DNA of 64,000 nt, taken from assembly GCA_905147135.1 (NCBI GenBank), contig LR990056.1:13588001-13652000 (forward strand), read 5' to 3'. The notes under the pieces are model-generated. The model had not been told where the DNA came from. It did no database searches and saw only the letters and a list, made by a program, of their open reading frames with translations. A program made the translations under genes and the position numbers. Origin of the DNA: Blastobasis lacticolella (taxonomy: Eukaryota; Arthropoda; Insecta; Lepidoptera; Blastobasidae). Below are positions 24,818 through 35,179 of the stretch, piece after piece; position 1 is the first letter of the stretch; every line of letters begins with the position of its first letter.

Positions 24818-25970
24818 TCATGATCATGATCAACTGAGTGGTCGATCCAGGTGTTTGCTAGAGTCTGCTTTTCTCCTTTTCTCTTCTTTACTTCTCTCTT
24901 CACCCGGACGTCCTCGTGTCGTAATTAATTGGCTCTCACATCTGACTCAGCAAAGTTAATGGTACCAAAATTTAACAACTTTCATTACAAAATTTAAAAA
25001 ATTATGAATCTAAACTTATGTCAAATCTTAATAATTTATCCAGTATAAATGATTTTAAAACACATTTTATAACTTTAGGTACTGAATTATAAAAATAATT
25101 ATCAGAATAGGATGGATTATTGATTTTAAACCTATGTTATTCATATTGGCGTTAATGTCCCGGTTGTGCTCTCGCGCACGAGGGCCTGGTGTCCGCCGTG
25201 ACCATGATCCAGGATTTGGCAGGTCAGGTAATTACAGTGGAGTGACTGCCATCTGACCTCCATGGTCCTGCTATCAGGGGAACCTGACCAGGGGGGCTAT
25301 TGGCTAACTCAGTTGACAACTGTATTTGACACTAGATAATTCTACACCACGTCATCTACGTTGAAAACTGGCAATAGCGTCTACCAAATTAGAGTAGTGT
25401 CAGATTTTTTTATGTCAAATTCAGTTGTCCACTGAGATAGCCGATAGGCCCTCAGATTGGATCATGGTTACACATCCAGTTGCCTGAATGTGCAGGTTTC
25501 ATCACGATGTTTTCCCTCACCGTAAGAGCATCGGTTAGTATTCAACTAATGTAGAATTCTACATAACTCAGAAAACAGTCATTGGTACATAGCTTGAGCG
25601 GGATTCGACAACAATAAAATTGTTACCTGCATGTTGTTGTTATTCTATTATTGTATGTACGAAATGGATAGTGCTGCATTAGCGATTATTTCCGGTGTTT
25701 TTACAATAATTTATTCTATTCTATTCCTGATACCGGCAGGTTTAGGCACCTTTTTTCACTTATGTCAGTAGGTCTTACACAGCATGTGACCTAACCAGTG
25801 CAGGCGAACCTCTTCCACCATATCCGCGATGTCCTTCACTCACGCCAAGGCTGTCATGGATTTACTCGTAACGTACATGATCAAGTCGCCTGACACTGGA
25901 CATTTACATTTCGTTGGCGTGGTATTTGCGGACGTGCCAGCCAGGTGTCGCAGTCATAGAGCATCACAGC
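24818..25970. repeat. Intergenic repeats downstream of Rpp29
   Basis: About 24850-24960 is a decayed minus-strand LINE C-terminus (family of 33650-33830). About 25145-25290 is the GTCCCGGTTGTGCTCTCGCG repeat also seen near 22085-22160 and 29690-29830. About 25480-25590 is the CATCACGATG repeat. No gene was seen. Confidence 0.5.
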
Positions 25971-25976
25971 CTTGTA

Positions 25977-26163
25977 CAGTCGAGTTCATTAATATGTGAG
26001 CATTGCCAAGGCTTCAAATATAAATGTACATGGAAGGGTACTTATATATCTGACCAGATGTACATATGTTTGATTGATGAATCTGCTCAGATATATAAGT
26101 ACCCTTCCACGTACATTTCTATTTGAAGCCTTGGTAATGCTCACATATTAATGAACTCGACTG
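25977..26163. mobile_element. Palindromic MITE, TIR CAGTCGAGTTCATTAATATG (copy A)
   Basis: Flanked by TA at 25975-25976 and 26164-26165. Almost the entire 187 bp is an inverted repeat: both arms contain CATTGCCAAGGCTTCAAATA-type sequence and AAGTACCCTTCCA, around a short loop with ACATATGTTTGATTGATGAA. A shorter copy B is at 50903-51039. No coding capacity. Confidence 0.85.
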
Positions 26164-26389
26164 TACATATGCCTCTTGTACTTGTTCAGGATTTTAGAGT
26201 CACTTTTAGGTGACTGCCATGAGTTCCCGCCATTTGACCTTAGCTGCAGAAATACGGAACTTGACATTTGGAGACGATAATCACCGGATTGTTGCAGCAT
26301 AAATTCGAAGCATGTTGGTAGGTACTTGAACTAATTGATAGCTTATTTCCCTATAAAAAGTAAGTGGCAGATAAGGTGCGACTACCATC

Positions 26390-26490
26390 TGTGAATGTGC
26401 CGATTTCTTTACGATGTTTTCCCTCACCGTCCTCCCAGTGAGAGCAGCGGTAGTGTTTTACTACATAACTCAAGCTTGTTAGTACCGTCG
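26390..26490 (-). repeat. Interspersed repeat (CATCACGATG family)
   Basis: Diverged copy with TTTACGATGTTTTCCCTCACC and CTACATAACTC, matching 6590-6730 and 29840-30020. Confidence 0.45.
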
Positions 26491-26689
26491 AACAAATAAA
26501 AGGCTATAAGTACCTACTTAGGTACCAGAAAGTGTAACTTTTCGTTGAACCCCAGTGTACCCTTTGTCTTGGACTGCATGAAGGCACTGAGAATCGAGTT
26601 CGATACCTCTCGCTTATGAGTCCGATTTGTACGCTACGAGATTGCTCGTGATAACAAACAATTATTACTATGGCACCAACTCTGAAGCC

Positions 26690-26935
26690 GTGTGGTGTCC
26701 GGCAGAGTAGAATAGCACCAACCCCTTACACTTGTGGGTGTAGTACTAATGTTTTCAAGGCAAAACATCTAGAGTCTCTATAGACTGGAAAATGAGCAGC
26801 AGCGTTTTCCATTGTAATATTTATAACACTGCAATCTCCACCCCGCCTGCCGAGCGTGGAAATTATGGCAATGACCTCTTCATTCGTGGGAGAGGCCCTA
26901 AGTTCTGCAGTGGACTAATATGGGCTGTTTTCATG
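26690..26935 (+). mobile_element. LINE 3' end ending in GGGCTGTTTTCATG
   Basis: Same family as 12405-12665 and 57085-57300 (TGTGGTGTCCGGCAGAGTAG ... CGTGGGAGAGGCCCTAAG). It directly abuts the unrecognised minus-strand open frame at 26935-27170. Confidence 0.65.
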
Positions 26936-27170
26936 AACTCTAACTTGGTTACATGATCCTGCAGAAACTTCTTCACAAGTGCGATGTTATCAGCACCTTC
27001 TTTACAATGAAGATACGGCTGTATATTATTCGTTCCCTTGACCAGATTTAAGTAATAGTACATTAAAAAAGTTAGTCTGTCAATGTCAGTCAACTCGGTT
27101 GGTTGTTGTTTTGGTTGGATTTTGGAGGATTTTTCTGCGAATGGTTTCGATTTCTTCCATCGATCGAATT
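26935..27170 (-). CDS. Unrecognised open frame, possible exon or gene remnant
   Basis: On the minus strand an in-frame run without stops begins after a TAA at about 27170. It reads RWKKSKPFAEKSSKIQPKQQ then PTELTDMTDIDRLTFLMYYYL and ends near HVTKLEFMK, where a LINE tail starts. The composition (Lys-rich lead, then mixed hydrophobic and charged residues with no low-complexity bias) looks protein-like and matches none of the repeats in this window. I do not recognise the family. It could be a single exon of a divergent gene, with a possible donor at GTTAGA after VTK, or a pseudogene cut by the LINE. It lies about 225 bp from the sulfotransferase start on the opposite strand. Confidence 0.3.
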
Positions 27171-27394
27171 AACTAATAAACTAGGCTATCTAATGATAAT
27201 ACAATGTATTTCCTAGACATTCGTTACAATTATTTTTATAGTGAGTTAGGTTCTTATGTGAAAATAATATTACTTTAAAGAAGAAACGATGGATGATATC
27301 GATAGATGATATCACAGCTAAAATATCTTTAAAAACTAAATGTTGAATCAAATGTATGTTTACTTTTATCTTCAAACATCGAAACTCCATTATA

Positions 27395-30300
27395 ATGTCT
27401 CGTAAATTCCTGTTCATGCTGATCCTGACTGTAATGATGCTGTATTTCTGTGTGATACTGTTCATGCTGCACCCACTGCAAACAAGGAGTTATGTGGGGA
27501 ATATATCGTTCCGTAGCGTACCCAGTGTTGACTGGTGTAAGGAATTAAAGTTCCGATCACCGCCGTCATCAACTGTGACTGCTCTGGTATCATATCCGGG
27601 CAGTGGGAACACTTGGTTGAGATATCTTCTACAACAAGTTACGGGTAAGGTATCCATAGCATACTGAATGTTACGCTTTTATGTTTTCTAAATGGAAAGA
27701 AATCTAATCACATAGCCAAATTAAATAAATAAATTATGTTACTATTTTAATATACCTGTAAATACAATTAAAATTCATTTTTTTATACATACGAGCATAC
27801 TCACACCCACATCCCTTGCGTAAGCAATCTTATTTGTACCCAAATTAACCCCCTTTCTAAAGTAGGTAATTTTTTATGAAAATATTTTCTGGAACCGGTA
27901 ACATAAAATGTAACGGTGCCTTTACAGATTTGACAGAGGTTTTTATAGGTGAATAGGAAAAAATTAAGCTGAAGTTAATCAAAAAATATTTTTTTTAGGT
28001 TTGATGACTGGCTCCATTTACATGGACCATGGACTGCGACTTCATGGCTTCCCAGGGGAAAATGTTACAGATGGTTCAGTACTTGTTGTGAAAACACATG
28101 AAATGCCCCCAATAGAACCCAACAAGTTTCATTCTGCAATATTATTGATTAGAAACCCAAGAGATGCTATACTGGTATGAACATTGGAAATAATCAGAAA
28201 TGCACCAAGTAATAATCCTGAAAAAGAAGCTGTCTGTTTGCAATTACATACTTGTATTTTATTACAAGTGTTAGCATAGAATTTTGAATAAATATTAAAA
28301 GTAAATGCTGTAGGTACCCTGTGTACTAACAGTATGAAACAATTTGATTATGCTTTCCCTTTTATAAATTGAAATTCACTATTTGTAAGGGTAGATCAAT
28401 AATATCCAAATTTGGTGACAGGTTGACTAAAAAAATATAAAATATATAAATGTTTTATCCATTTCTTAAGAAATAATTGTAATTGGTCATCGAGACCTGT
28501 CACCAAATGTTTACTTTTTGATCCGCTGTCATAGAATAAAAATTTATAAAACCTCGAAATTTTATATTCCTTTTAATTCAACATTTCATTAACTATTTTT
28601 TATTCTACTTACATTGTTTTGATTTTTGTGTGTATTTTTCAGTTGCTTGTCAAACAAATGCTGATTATCATGTCATGGCTTTTAACTCTAAGTTCCTTTG
28701 ACGGCTTTCCACCTAGTTTAATGAATGGTAATTTACTTTTTTAACACATTTAACATTGTTTGTTGTTTTATTGACTTGTTAATTTTTAGTCATTATTAGA
28801 CATCGGCTTATATGCATTCGTATATTTGCATATGCAATTGCATATAACTTTGAATTTATAGCGTTATTGCATATTTTAGCACGTATTGCCAATCGTGCAT
28901 ATTTTGTCTATTTTTATAGTTAAATTACTACTTATTTTATATAAAAAATCAGGTAGGTATCTCATACGTAGAATAAGATTATGCTTATACCTATCGTGGT
29001 AAAACCCCAGCTCAAGAGATAATTATATGCCAAAAGTTATTACATTTCCAATTAACCTTCTTCAAATATTGTCATTTTCAACCTATAAATTAATATTTTA
29101 AGAAGAAAGTGATTTGTACAATAACTAAATATATACCTAAGGAATTCTATTATTACTCTCGAAGAATTTAAATTGTAGAACTTAGATACATAATAGAGGG
29201 ATTTTGATAATGAATATTCTGTACATATTTGACACTTTTTTCGTGCATATTTGCATACATATTTTGACATTTGGTTAATGCATATAATCCGATGTTTAAA
29301 CAAAATAATTGTTAGTAATCTTTATCGGTGTCCTAGCCTAGAGGACTGTTACATATTATATTCTTATACATTATATTATTGTCAATGTTCTAACAATATT
29401 GGAAAACACTTCCAGGCAGACTTCAACAGGTTACATAAAGGGCACATCGGGACCGCCCCTAAATCGGCATTTACAAAGAAAACGCATGAAAAGAAGATGC
29501 TAGGTAACAATTTCCTATATTTCTATCTGAAACAAGATCATCATCATTGTCTTAGCGCTTACCCCGGCCTCTGCCAGACTCCGCTTTCCTACTTCATTCT
29601 TCTCCACTTTTCCCGGTTCGGTATCCTCTCGTCGTAAGCTGTTGGCTCTCGGCTCCATCTGATTGAAGATGCCTAATAATAATCATCTTGGCGTTAATCT
29701 CCTGGCTGTGCCCTCGTGCATGGGGACCCGGGGTCCATGTATTGACCATGATCAAGGTTTTTGCAGATCAGGTAATTACAGTGGAGCGACTGCCATCTGA
29801 CCTCCGTGACCCTGCTGCTACAAGGGGAACCTGACACATTCAGTTACCTGAATGAGCTGGTTTCATCACGATGTTTTCCCTCACGTAAGACCAACTATAA
29901 GTGTTCAACTAATGTACATAACTCAGAAAAGTGTCATTAGTACATGGCGGCAGTGGGATTCGAATCCGATACCTCTCGCTTGCGGGTCGGATATCTTTAC
30001 CAGTAAAGTAGTTGGCACCATAAAGAGTTAAATAAATTTCCAATATGCATTTAAAAAAAATACAATATCTCGACCACAAGAGGACACCCACTGCTGGACC
30101 TATCCTATCAGTTAATTGTTAACATTTTAATTCAACAGACTGGCCAGTATATGTCTCAATGCAGCTAACAAACTGGGAGGCCCTCCATAGGCTCTGGCTA
30201 ACGAAATTCAAGGGGCCAATTCATATAGTATTCTACGAGATGCTGGTTAGAGACGTGCCGAACACAATGCATGGAATACTTCAATTTCTGAAAGTTAATT

Positions 30301-31643
30301 ACACAGAGGTAAGTGTTCAGGCTTACTTTTTTTGGTCGTAGACTTGAGAATAAGCAGGATCAAATGATGAAGAGTGGACTGTAGTTTTAAACGAATTTAA
30401 TTCTTTGAGCAAAGAATTACAACGGTAGTGAGGTAGGTGAATAATGAATATGTTTATATATTTGAATTTAGAATATGATGTTAATTTGATAGGGTCAAGC
30501 AAAGGTACAATACAATGTACAGCCAAAGTTTGTATACAAAGATATATAAATTTAAAATGAAATTATTAATATAAATTAATAGTTATACTAATATCTGAAC
30601 AGTAAGCAGCTTTATAGGTACAGAAGACAGCACCTCAACCTACCCTGTTTGTGGTGGCTCCACACGTTTGCCACACCTCGACAAACAAGTGCTAGAGATG
30701 GGTGATAAATAACGTCACTAGTATATGCGGAATGTTAGTACTTTTTACGCCACATTAATTACTCCACCACTGTTCGCGTTAGGACACTAGCCCTTATGTC
30801 ACAAGTGTTTTGCTTAGTCTAAGGGTTAGGTCCACATTGTATAGAGCAAACCTTATTGAATAAGGAACACTTAAAAAAAATTATTGTCCTAAAAATTTTT
30901 TTTTATGTCATATGTTAGGCAAACAGGCAAGCGAGCCACCTGATGAAAAGTGGTCACCACTGCCTATTGACATTAGCAACACCAAGAGTATCGCCAATGC
31001 GTAACATAATACCGATTGGGAAATTACTGATGAAAAGACACGTCCCCTCACAGTCCTTATTATCGTGTGTCCTATATGTGACGAAGGCACAGTGATACTA
31101 CCGTGATCTTAGAAAACAATGAAAACCGTGACGTTTGGCAAACGTGCGGAGCCAGTATAATTGGACTGTCTCCTCATTTTATACTGTATATACGGTATGG
31201 TGACGTGCTGCCTTCTGTACATTGTTGCTACATGTAACTTTCCCGAGAAAAACTTCAAAAAGTCTGATTTTATATAGGTACTTATAACTGTCTCGTTTCG
31301 ATTCTTCTTTCTGTTCAGAAAATTTGCCCTTTTCTTTGTTCCCGTTGAGTCACACCTCCTTTGTTATAACACTGCTATGCTACCCAACGGGAAATAAGTG
31401 TTACACTGTTGCCCAATAAGACATTGTCTGTCGCATTCCCCAATAAAAGCTATTTCAACACAGATTGACATGGCGTGCGCACTCTACCACCGCGAAGGCA
31501 TATACAGGCGCCGGAGAAAGTTGAAAGACTTCGACCCATTCACTACCGTCATGTACCAAGCGCTGTTCGAGGTACGTACCAGGGTGTTGAATATGGTCAA
31601 CGACTATCAGAAGGCGCGGAACCTCACTGTATTTAAATATTAG
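27395..31643 (+). CDS. WSCD-family sulfotransferase (Drosophila CG9164-like)
   Basis: Five exons: 27395-27644, 27999-28174, 29416-29503, 30139-30308 and 31464-31643. GT-AG borders and phases agree, giving 287 residues. An in-frame ATG at 27356 would add 13. Residues 5-25 form a signal-anchor helix (type II membrane protein, probably Golgi). The PAPS-binding motifs are clear: [16 protein letters not shown] (5'-phosphosulfate loop, about 66-81) and [11 protein letters not shown] (3'-phosphate region, about 132-142). KTHEMPP and [10 protein letters not shown] follow as in WSCD1/WSCD2. No WSC domain is present; as I recall, the insect members also lack it. Expected to transfer sulfate from PAPS to a glycan or protein acceptor; the substrate is unknown. 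Introns 3 and 4 hold LINE and SINE debris. A polyadenylation signal lies 32 bases after the stop. Confidence 0.88.
29550..29645 (-). mobile_element. LINE C-terminal fragment
   Basis: Similar to 33650-33830 (CGGCCTCTGCCAGACTCCGC, TCTCGTCGTAAGCTGTTGG). In intron 3 of the sulfotransferase gene. Confidence 0.5.
29690..30020 (-). repeat. Composite repeat: CTGGCTGTGCCCTCG repeat plus tRNA-like SINE
   Basis: 29690-29830 matches 25145-25290. 29840-30020 matches the CATCACGATG family and has, on the minus strand, GGATTCGAATCCC, a B-box-like word. All in intron 3 of the sulfotransferase gene. Confidence 0.5.
30895..31015 (-). mobile_element. LINE tail
   Basis: T-run then GGCAAACAGGCAAGCGAGCC...GGTCACCACTGCC: the minus-strand 3' tail of the family at 1003-1490. 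In intron 4 of the sulfotransferase gene. Confidence 0.6.
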
Positions 31644-31674
31644 GCTACTTTCCAAATTGTGTGCATTAAAAAGA

Positions 31675-31680
31675 AATAAA
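31675..31680 (+). terminator. Polyadenylation signal of the sulfotransferase gene
   Basis: AATAAA 32 bases after the TAG stop. Confidence 0.65.
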
Positions 31681-31716
31681 AAGGTAGGCTGTTTTGTCAT
31701 CAATTTGCATACGGCA

Positions 31717-31965
31717 TGGCTAGCACACGTATGCCCGCGATATACTTCGCGCCGCGCGAGATCGTTTGTTTCCTTCTCTCAATACTTTATGAAAGAGATA
31801 GCAGCATCTATGCCGCGCCTTTTCTCGCTTATCGCGCGCAACAACACACTTCTTGTATACGGCTAGTACAAGTTGCTACATTTTTCATCTTAGTATTGAG
31901 AGAAGAAAACAAACGCTGTCTCGCGGCGCGAGCTATGTCGCTGAGACACTTGTGATAGCTAGCCG
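31717..31965. mobile_element. Two head-to-head MITE-like units (CTAGCACAAGT family)
   Basis: Unit 1 at about 31717-31864 and unit 2 at about 31863-31965, opposite in direction, share with 44172-44302 the words TTTCTCGCTTATCGCGCGC, CTCTCAATACT and GAAAGAGATAGCA, with GCTAG-containing ends. Both are degenerate. Confidence 0.55.
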
Positions 31966-31990
31966 TGTAGATGTCAGCGGTAAAAAATGC

Positions 31991-32057
31991 ACATCGGCTA
32001 GTTCGGCTTCGTCGTCTCTGTCGCACGCGTGCGAAGCAGCAGAAACTAGCCGATGTC
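31991..32057. repeat. Short inverted repeat ACATCGGCTAGTT
   Basis: ACATCGGCTAGTT ... AACTAGCCGATGT with further pairing of GGCTTCG/CGAAGC. A hairpin of about 67 bp. Confidence 0.6.
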
Positions 32058-33598
32058 TGATTAGATCAGGGGGATATGACAGTTGGTGTCCCATTTTTTA
32101 TGTATGCAAATTCAATGCATGCCAACGCGTAGCACTGAAACCAGCCTAAATGATTAATATGCGTCGGCATACTTTTCGCATGCGTACTTACTTTTACCCA
32201 ATTTGCCAACCAAGAAAGTAATTTGATACAAAATATTGAGAGCTTTTTTAAGATTTTATATTTAATTTTAAGTACGTTACCCAGGGACGAAAATTCTAAT
32301 TTTGATATTGCTCGTCGTCTAAGACTTTCTCGCAAATTATTATACTTACAGAAAAATAAAAAGTTACCTCTCCAACTGTCATTTCCACCCGGTCTAGAAG
32401 TGTTTACCGCCTTGTATTGTAGTTAGAAATACCATAACTATTACCTAATCAAAACCAATGTAATTTCCAAAAATTAAACATTAATTTAAAAGTAAGAAAA
32501 GAACCTGATCCCATCCCCTCGACTGTTTAGTTGTATTGAAGGGTAATACAGGTGTTGTCACTAAGTACTTAAATGTAAAAAGAAAAATAATTTAATTTCA
32601 CTGTAGGTACATATCAATTTTATTTATTTCTATGTACAGTGTGTCATGTGTATATTAAAATATAAGAGATTGGAGTCACTCTTAAATGTTGTATAAATGA
32701 AAAAGTTATTATAGTTTATGTCGTCGACAAACCCCTTTCGGGGTAAAGTTTATCATATTTATATTAATTTATTGACAGAAAACCACAAAACTGTAATTTC
32801 CATCGAAGCTGTTGCTTATATATTTAATGTCAAAGTCAAATATTTTTATTCAAGTTGGGTTTACACAAACACTTATGATCGTCAATACAAAAACAAAATG
32901 CTTTGCGTCACGGCATCGTCGAGCCAGCAACGGTTGGAGTCGTTGTTGTTGCGGTCAGTCCGTATGATACGGAAGCAAATGTCGCGTGTTTCTAATGGCC
33001 TAGTTGCCAGATGTCTGAAATTACATTTTTAAATTATGCAACGGAATCTAAACCTATTTAACGGATGTACAAAAGTTATGATAGTATCTCAGACCAAATA
33101 ATATCCGTGTAAGACGCTTTTAGAAAGTGTACCATAATTTTTCCCAAAGTAGATACCATAATTTTGACAAGCCGATGTCATAATTCCTGAGTTGGCTTAT
33201 AACATTCCTGCCGCCCGGATCCACGTTGCCGTGCCGCTTGCTGCCAATAAAGATATATTTATTACTGTAACTATAAATAACTGTGATCTGTTCTTGCTTG
33301 TTTAAAAGTACCTGAAAGATATAATATTACCTACTACTTAGTACTTAGAAGAATGAGCTCAATACAAAACGAATAAATACTTATAGGATTGTAGTATAGG
33401 ATCGTACGTGTCGTAAAAAGGAACTAACGTGTCGCTATTATGAAAACTGTTGAAAAAAAGAAGCTGGCGCTTCACTCACTATCATTTGGATCCTTTGTCG
33501 CACTGTAATATGAAAGCCCCGACCAAAATAGAGGGATGTTATGAGATTAACGTGTGTATCTGTCTCGCTGTGGCGTAGCTGGTGTAGTGTTTTATTTA
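32058..33598. other. Intergenic stretch with nothing recognised except one repeat word
   Basis: AT-rich. 32825-32890 resembles a widespread lepidopteran repeat (TTTTTATTCAAGTTGGGTTT). No protein family was seen in the open frames. Confidence 0.4.
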
Positions 33599-33599
33599 T

Positions 33600-33835
33600 T
33601 TGAGAGCCAATTTAATCAAGATGGTTCTTAGCTTTATCATCATCTTTTTAGCGCTCATCCCGGCCTCTGCCAGGGTCCGCCTCCCTACCCATTCTTCTCC
33701 ACTTCGCCCGGTCCTCGGCATCCTCGCGTCGTAAGCCGTTGGTTCTCGCATCCGACTCAGCGATGTCAATCCATCGCTTCTTGGGTCGCCCACGGGGCCT
33801 CTTTCCTGATACCGGCAGATTCAGGCACCTATTTC
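33600..33835 (-). mobile_element. LINE C-terminal fragment
   Basis: Minus frame encodes [20 protein letters not shown] followed by RREDAEDRAKWRRM, the C-terminus of insect LINE polyproteins of the type found again at 34265-34450 and 62318-62410. Confidence 0.7.
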
Positions 33836-33989
33836 CCACGTATGGAGATGGTTCATAGTTTAGTTTGATAAAAACCGTAAGTAGTATACTCAAATATTTC
33901 CTAATGTGTACTTGGTCGGTCGTTTCCCCTGCTGTGTGCTGGAGGGACATCGCGGATAATCAGGTGGTAGGACACTATCCGCCAGGGTG

Positions 33990-34225
33990 AGTGTCACCGC
34001 CTTATCTAGTTCAGCCGTCAAGCAACAATGCTTGCATTGTTGTGTTCCGGTTGGAGAATAAGGTAGACCGCGCTGTAAATGCTAGTCCTCACAGTGACAA
34101 CACACCTGCAGTTCTGCATTTTTGTTGCCTGCAATCTAAATGCATGAATTTATTGGCGACAGTTACCACTTACAATTAGGTGGTCTGTCTGCTCGTTTGT
34201 CACTGCGTAGAATAAAAAAATATAT
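33990..34225 (+). repeat. LINE 3'-end repeat with A-rich tail
   Basis: Intact version of the family at 5385 and 17845: CAAGCAACAATGCTTGCATT, CTCACAGTGACAACACACC and CTGCTCGTTTGTCACTGCG, ending in an A-run. Confidence 0.6.
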
Positions 34226-34264
34226 AGATGAGGCTCGCCTACCTTGATTTGTTCGCGTGCTGCG

Positions 34265-34450
34265 TAAACCATAAACCTAGGTGCCTAAACCTGTCGGTGC
34301 CATTAAAGATGTCCCCCAGGAGGCCGAAGAAGCGACGGATTAACATCGTTCAGTCTCATGCAAGTGCCAACGGCTTATGACATGCTGAAGACCAGCGAAG
34401 TGTTGGAGGGAGAGTAGGAAAGTGGACCCTGGCAGAAGGTAGGATAATGG
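34265..34450 (+). mobile_element. LINE C-terminal fragment (plus strand)
   Basis: Degenerate plus-strand relative of 33600-33835, encoding KKRRINIVQSHASANGL and GKWTLAEGRI. Confidence 0.55.
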
Positions 34451-34671
34451 TGATGTTAGTTCTCTTTTTCACGAATTTATTATGAGCCTTGTCGCATCGT
34501 AAGCTTGTATGGCGTCAACCTTAGTTCTGTTTATTTGGGCTTACATCATAAAGTTATTATACCAACGCTAGGTATTAGTAACTTTATGTATGTATGGTTC
34601 ACATATTTTCGTACAGTCCGCTTTGATGTCCAGAGTTTATTCGGTCATTAGCGTATCTAGGGCAAATTTCC

Positions 34672-34690
34672 AGGGGGGGGGGGGGGGGGG
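34672..34690 (+). repeat. Poly-G run
   Basis: About 19 consecutive G residues. The surrounding text (GTATCTAGGGCAAATTTCC ... CCCCCTGCCTACGCC) suggests it sits inside a degenerate TIR element from about 34650 to 34805. Confidence 0.6.
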
Positions 34691-35179
34691 CTGGCCCCTG
34701 AAGTGGCCGATGAAGCCGAGTCAATCGCCGATGTACAGCCAGTGAGCACCCCTTCCTGGGGTGGGCACGGCCCACTCGGCCCACGGCCCCCTGCCTACGC
34801 CTATGTATTCGGTGCACCTCTATTTTGAGGGACAAAATAACCCCGCGGACTGTCATCTCGCTTATCTGAGCAGATCTCTTAGTATTTTTATAGTAGATAT
34901 AGAGGGTTCTAAGAGAGATTCAAAAGATCCATCGAAACGAATATATATACGTTCCTAGTCAAGGCCTACCTAATAAATGTAAGTGTTTAAGTACTTAATT
35001 TATTAATTTTTGTGTCAGTTTGTGTAAATTATTAGATAAACTCGTTTCGTCTTGTTAATGTCTGTATGTTGTATGTGTTTGTATTTTTGTATTTTGGCCT
35101 CTCTAAAACGAGCTAAATCTAAAAAACACCTAGGTAAGTTCAGATTTAGATCAGCCTAATGATTGGCCCATTCCTTTAA

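Noticed and set aside
28641..28730. Possible extra exon between sulfotransferase exons 2 and 3
   Set aside because: There is an acceptor-like TTTTTCAG, but exons 2 and 3 join in phase and directly match the family order (NPRDAILADFNR), so no exon is missing.
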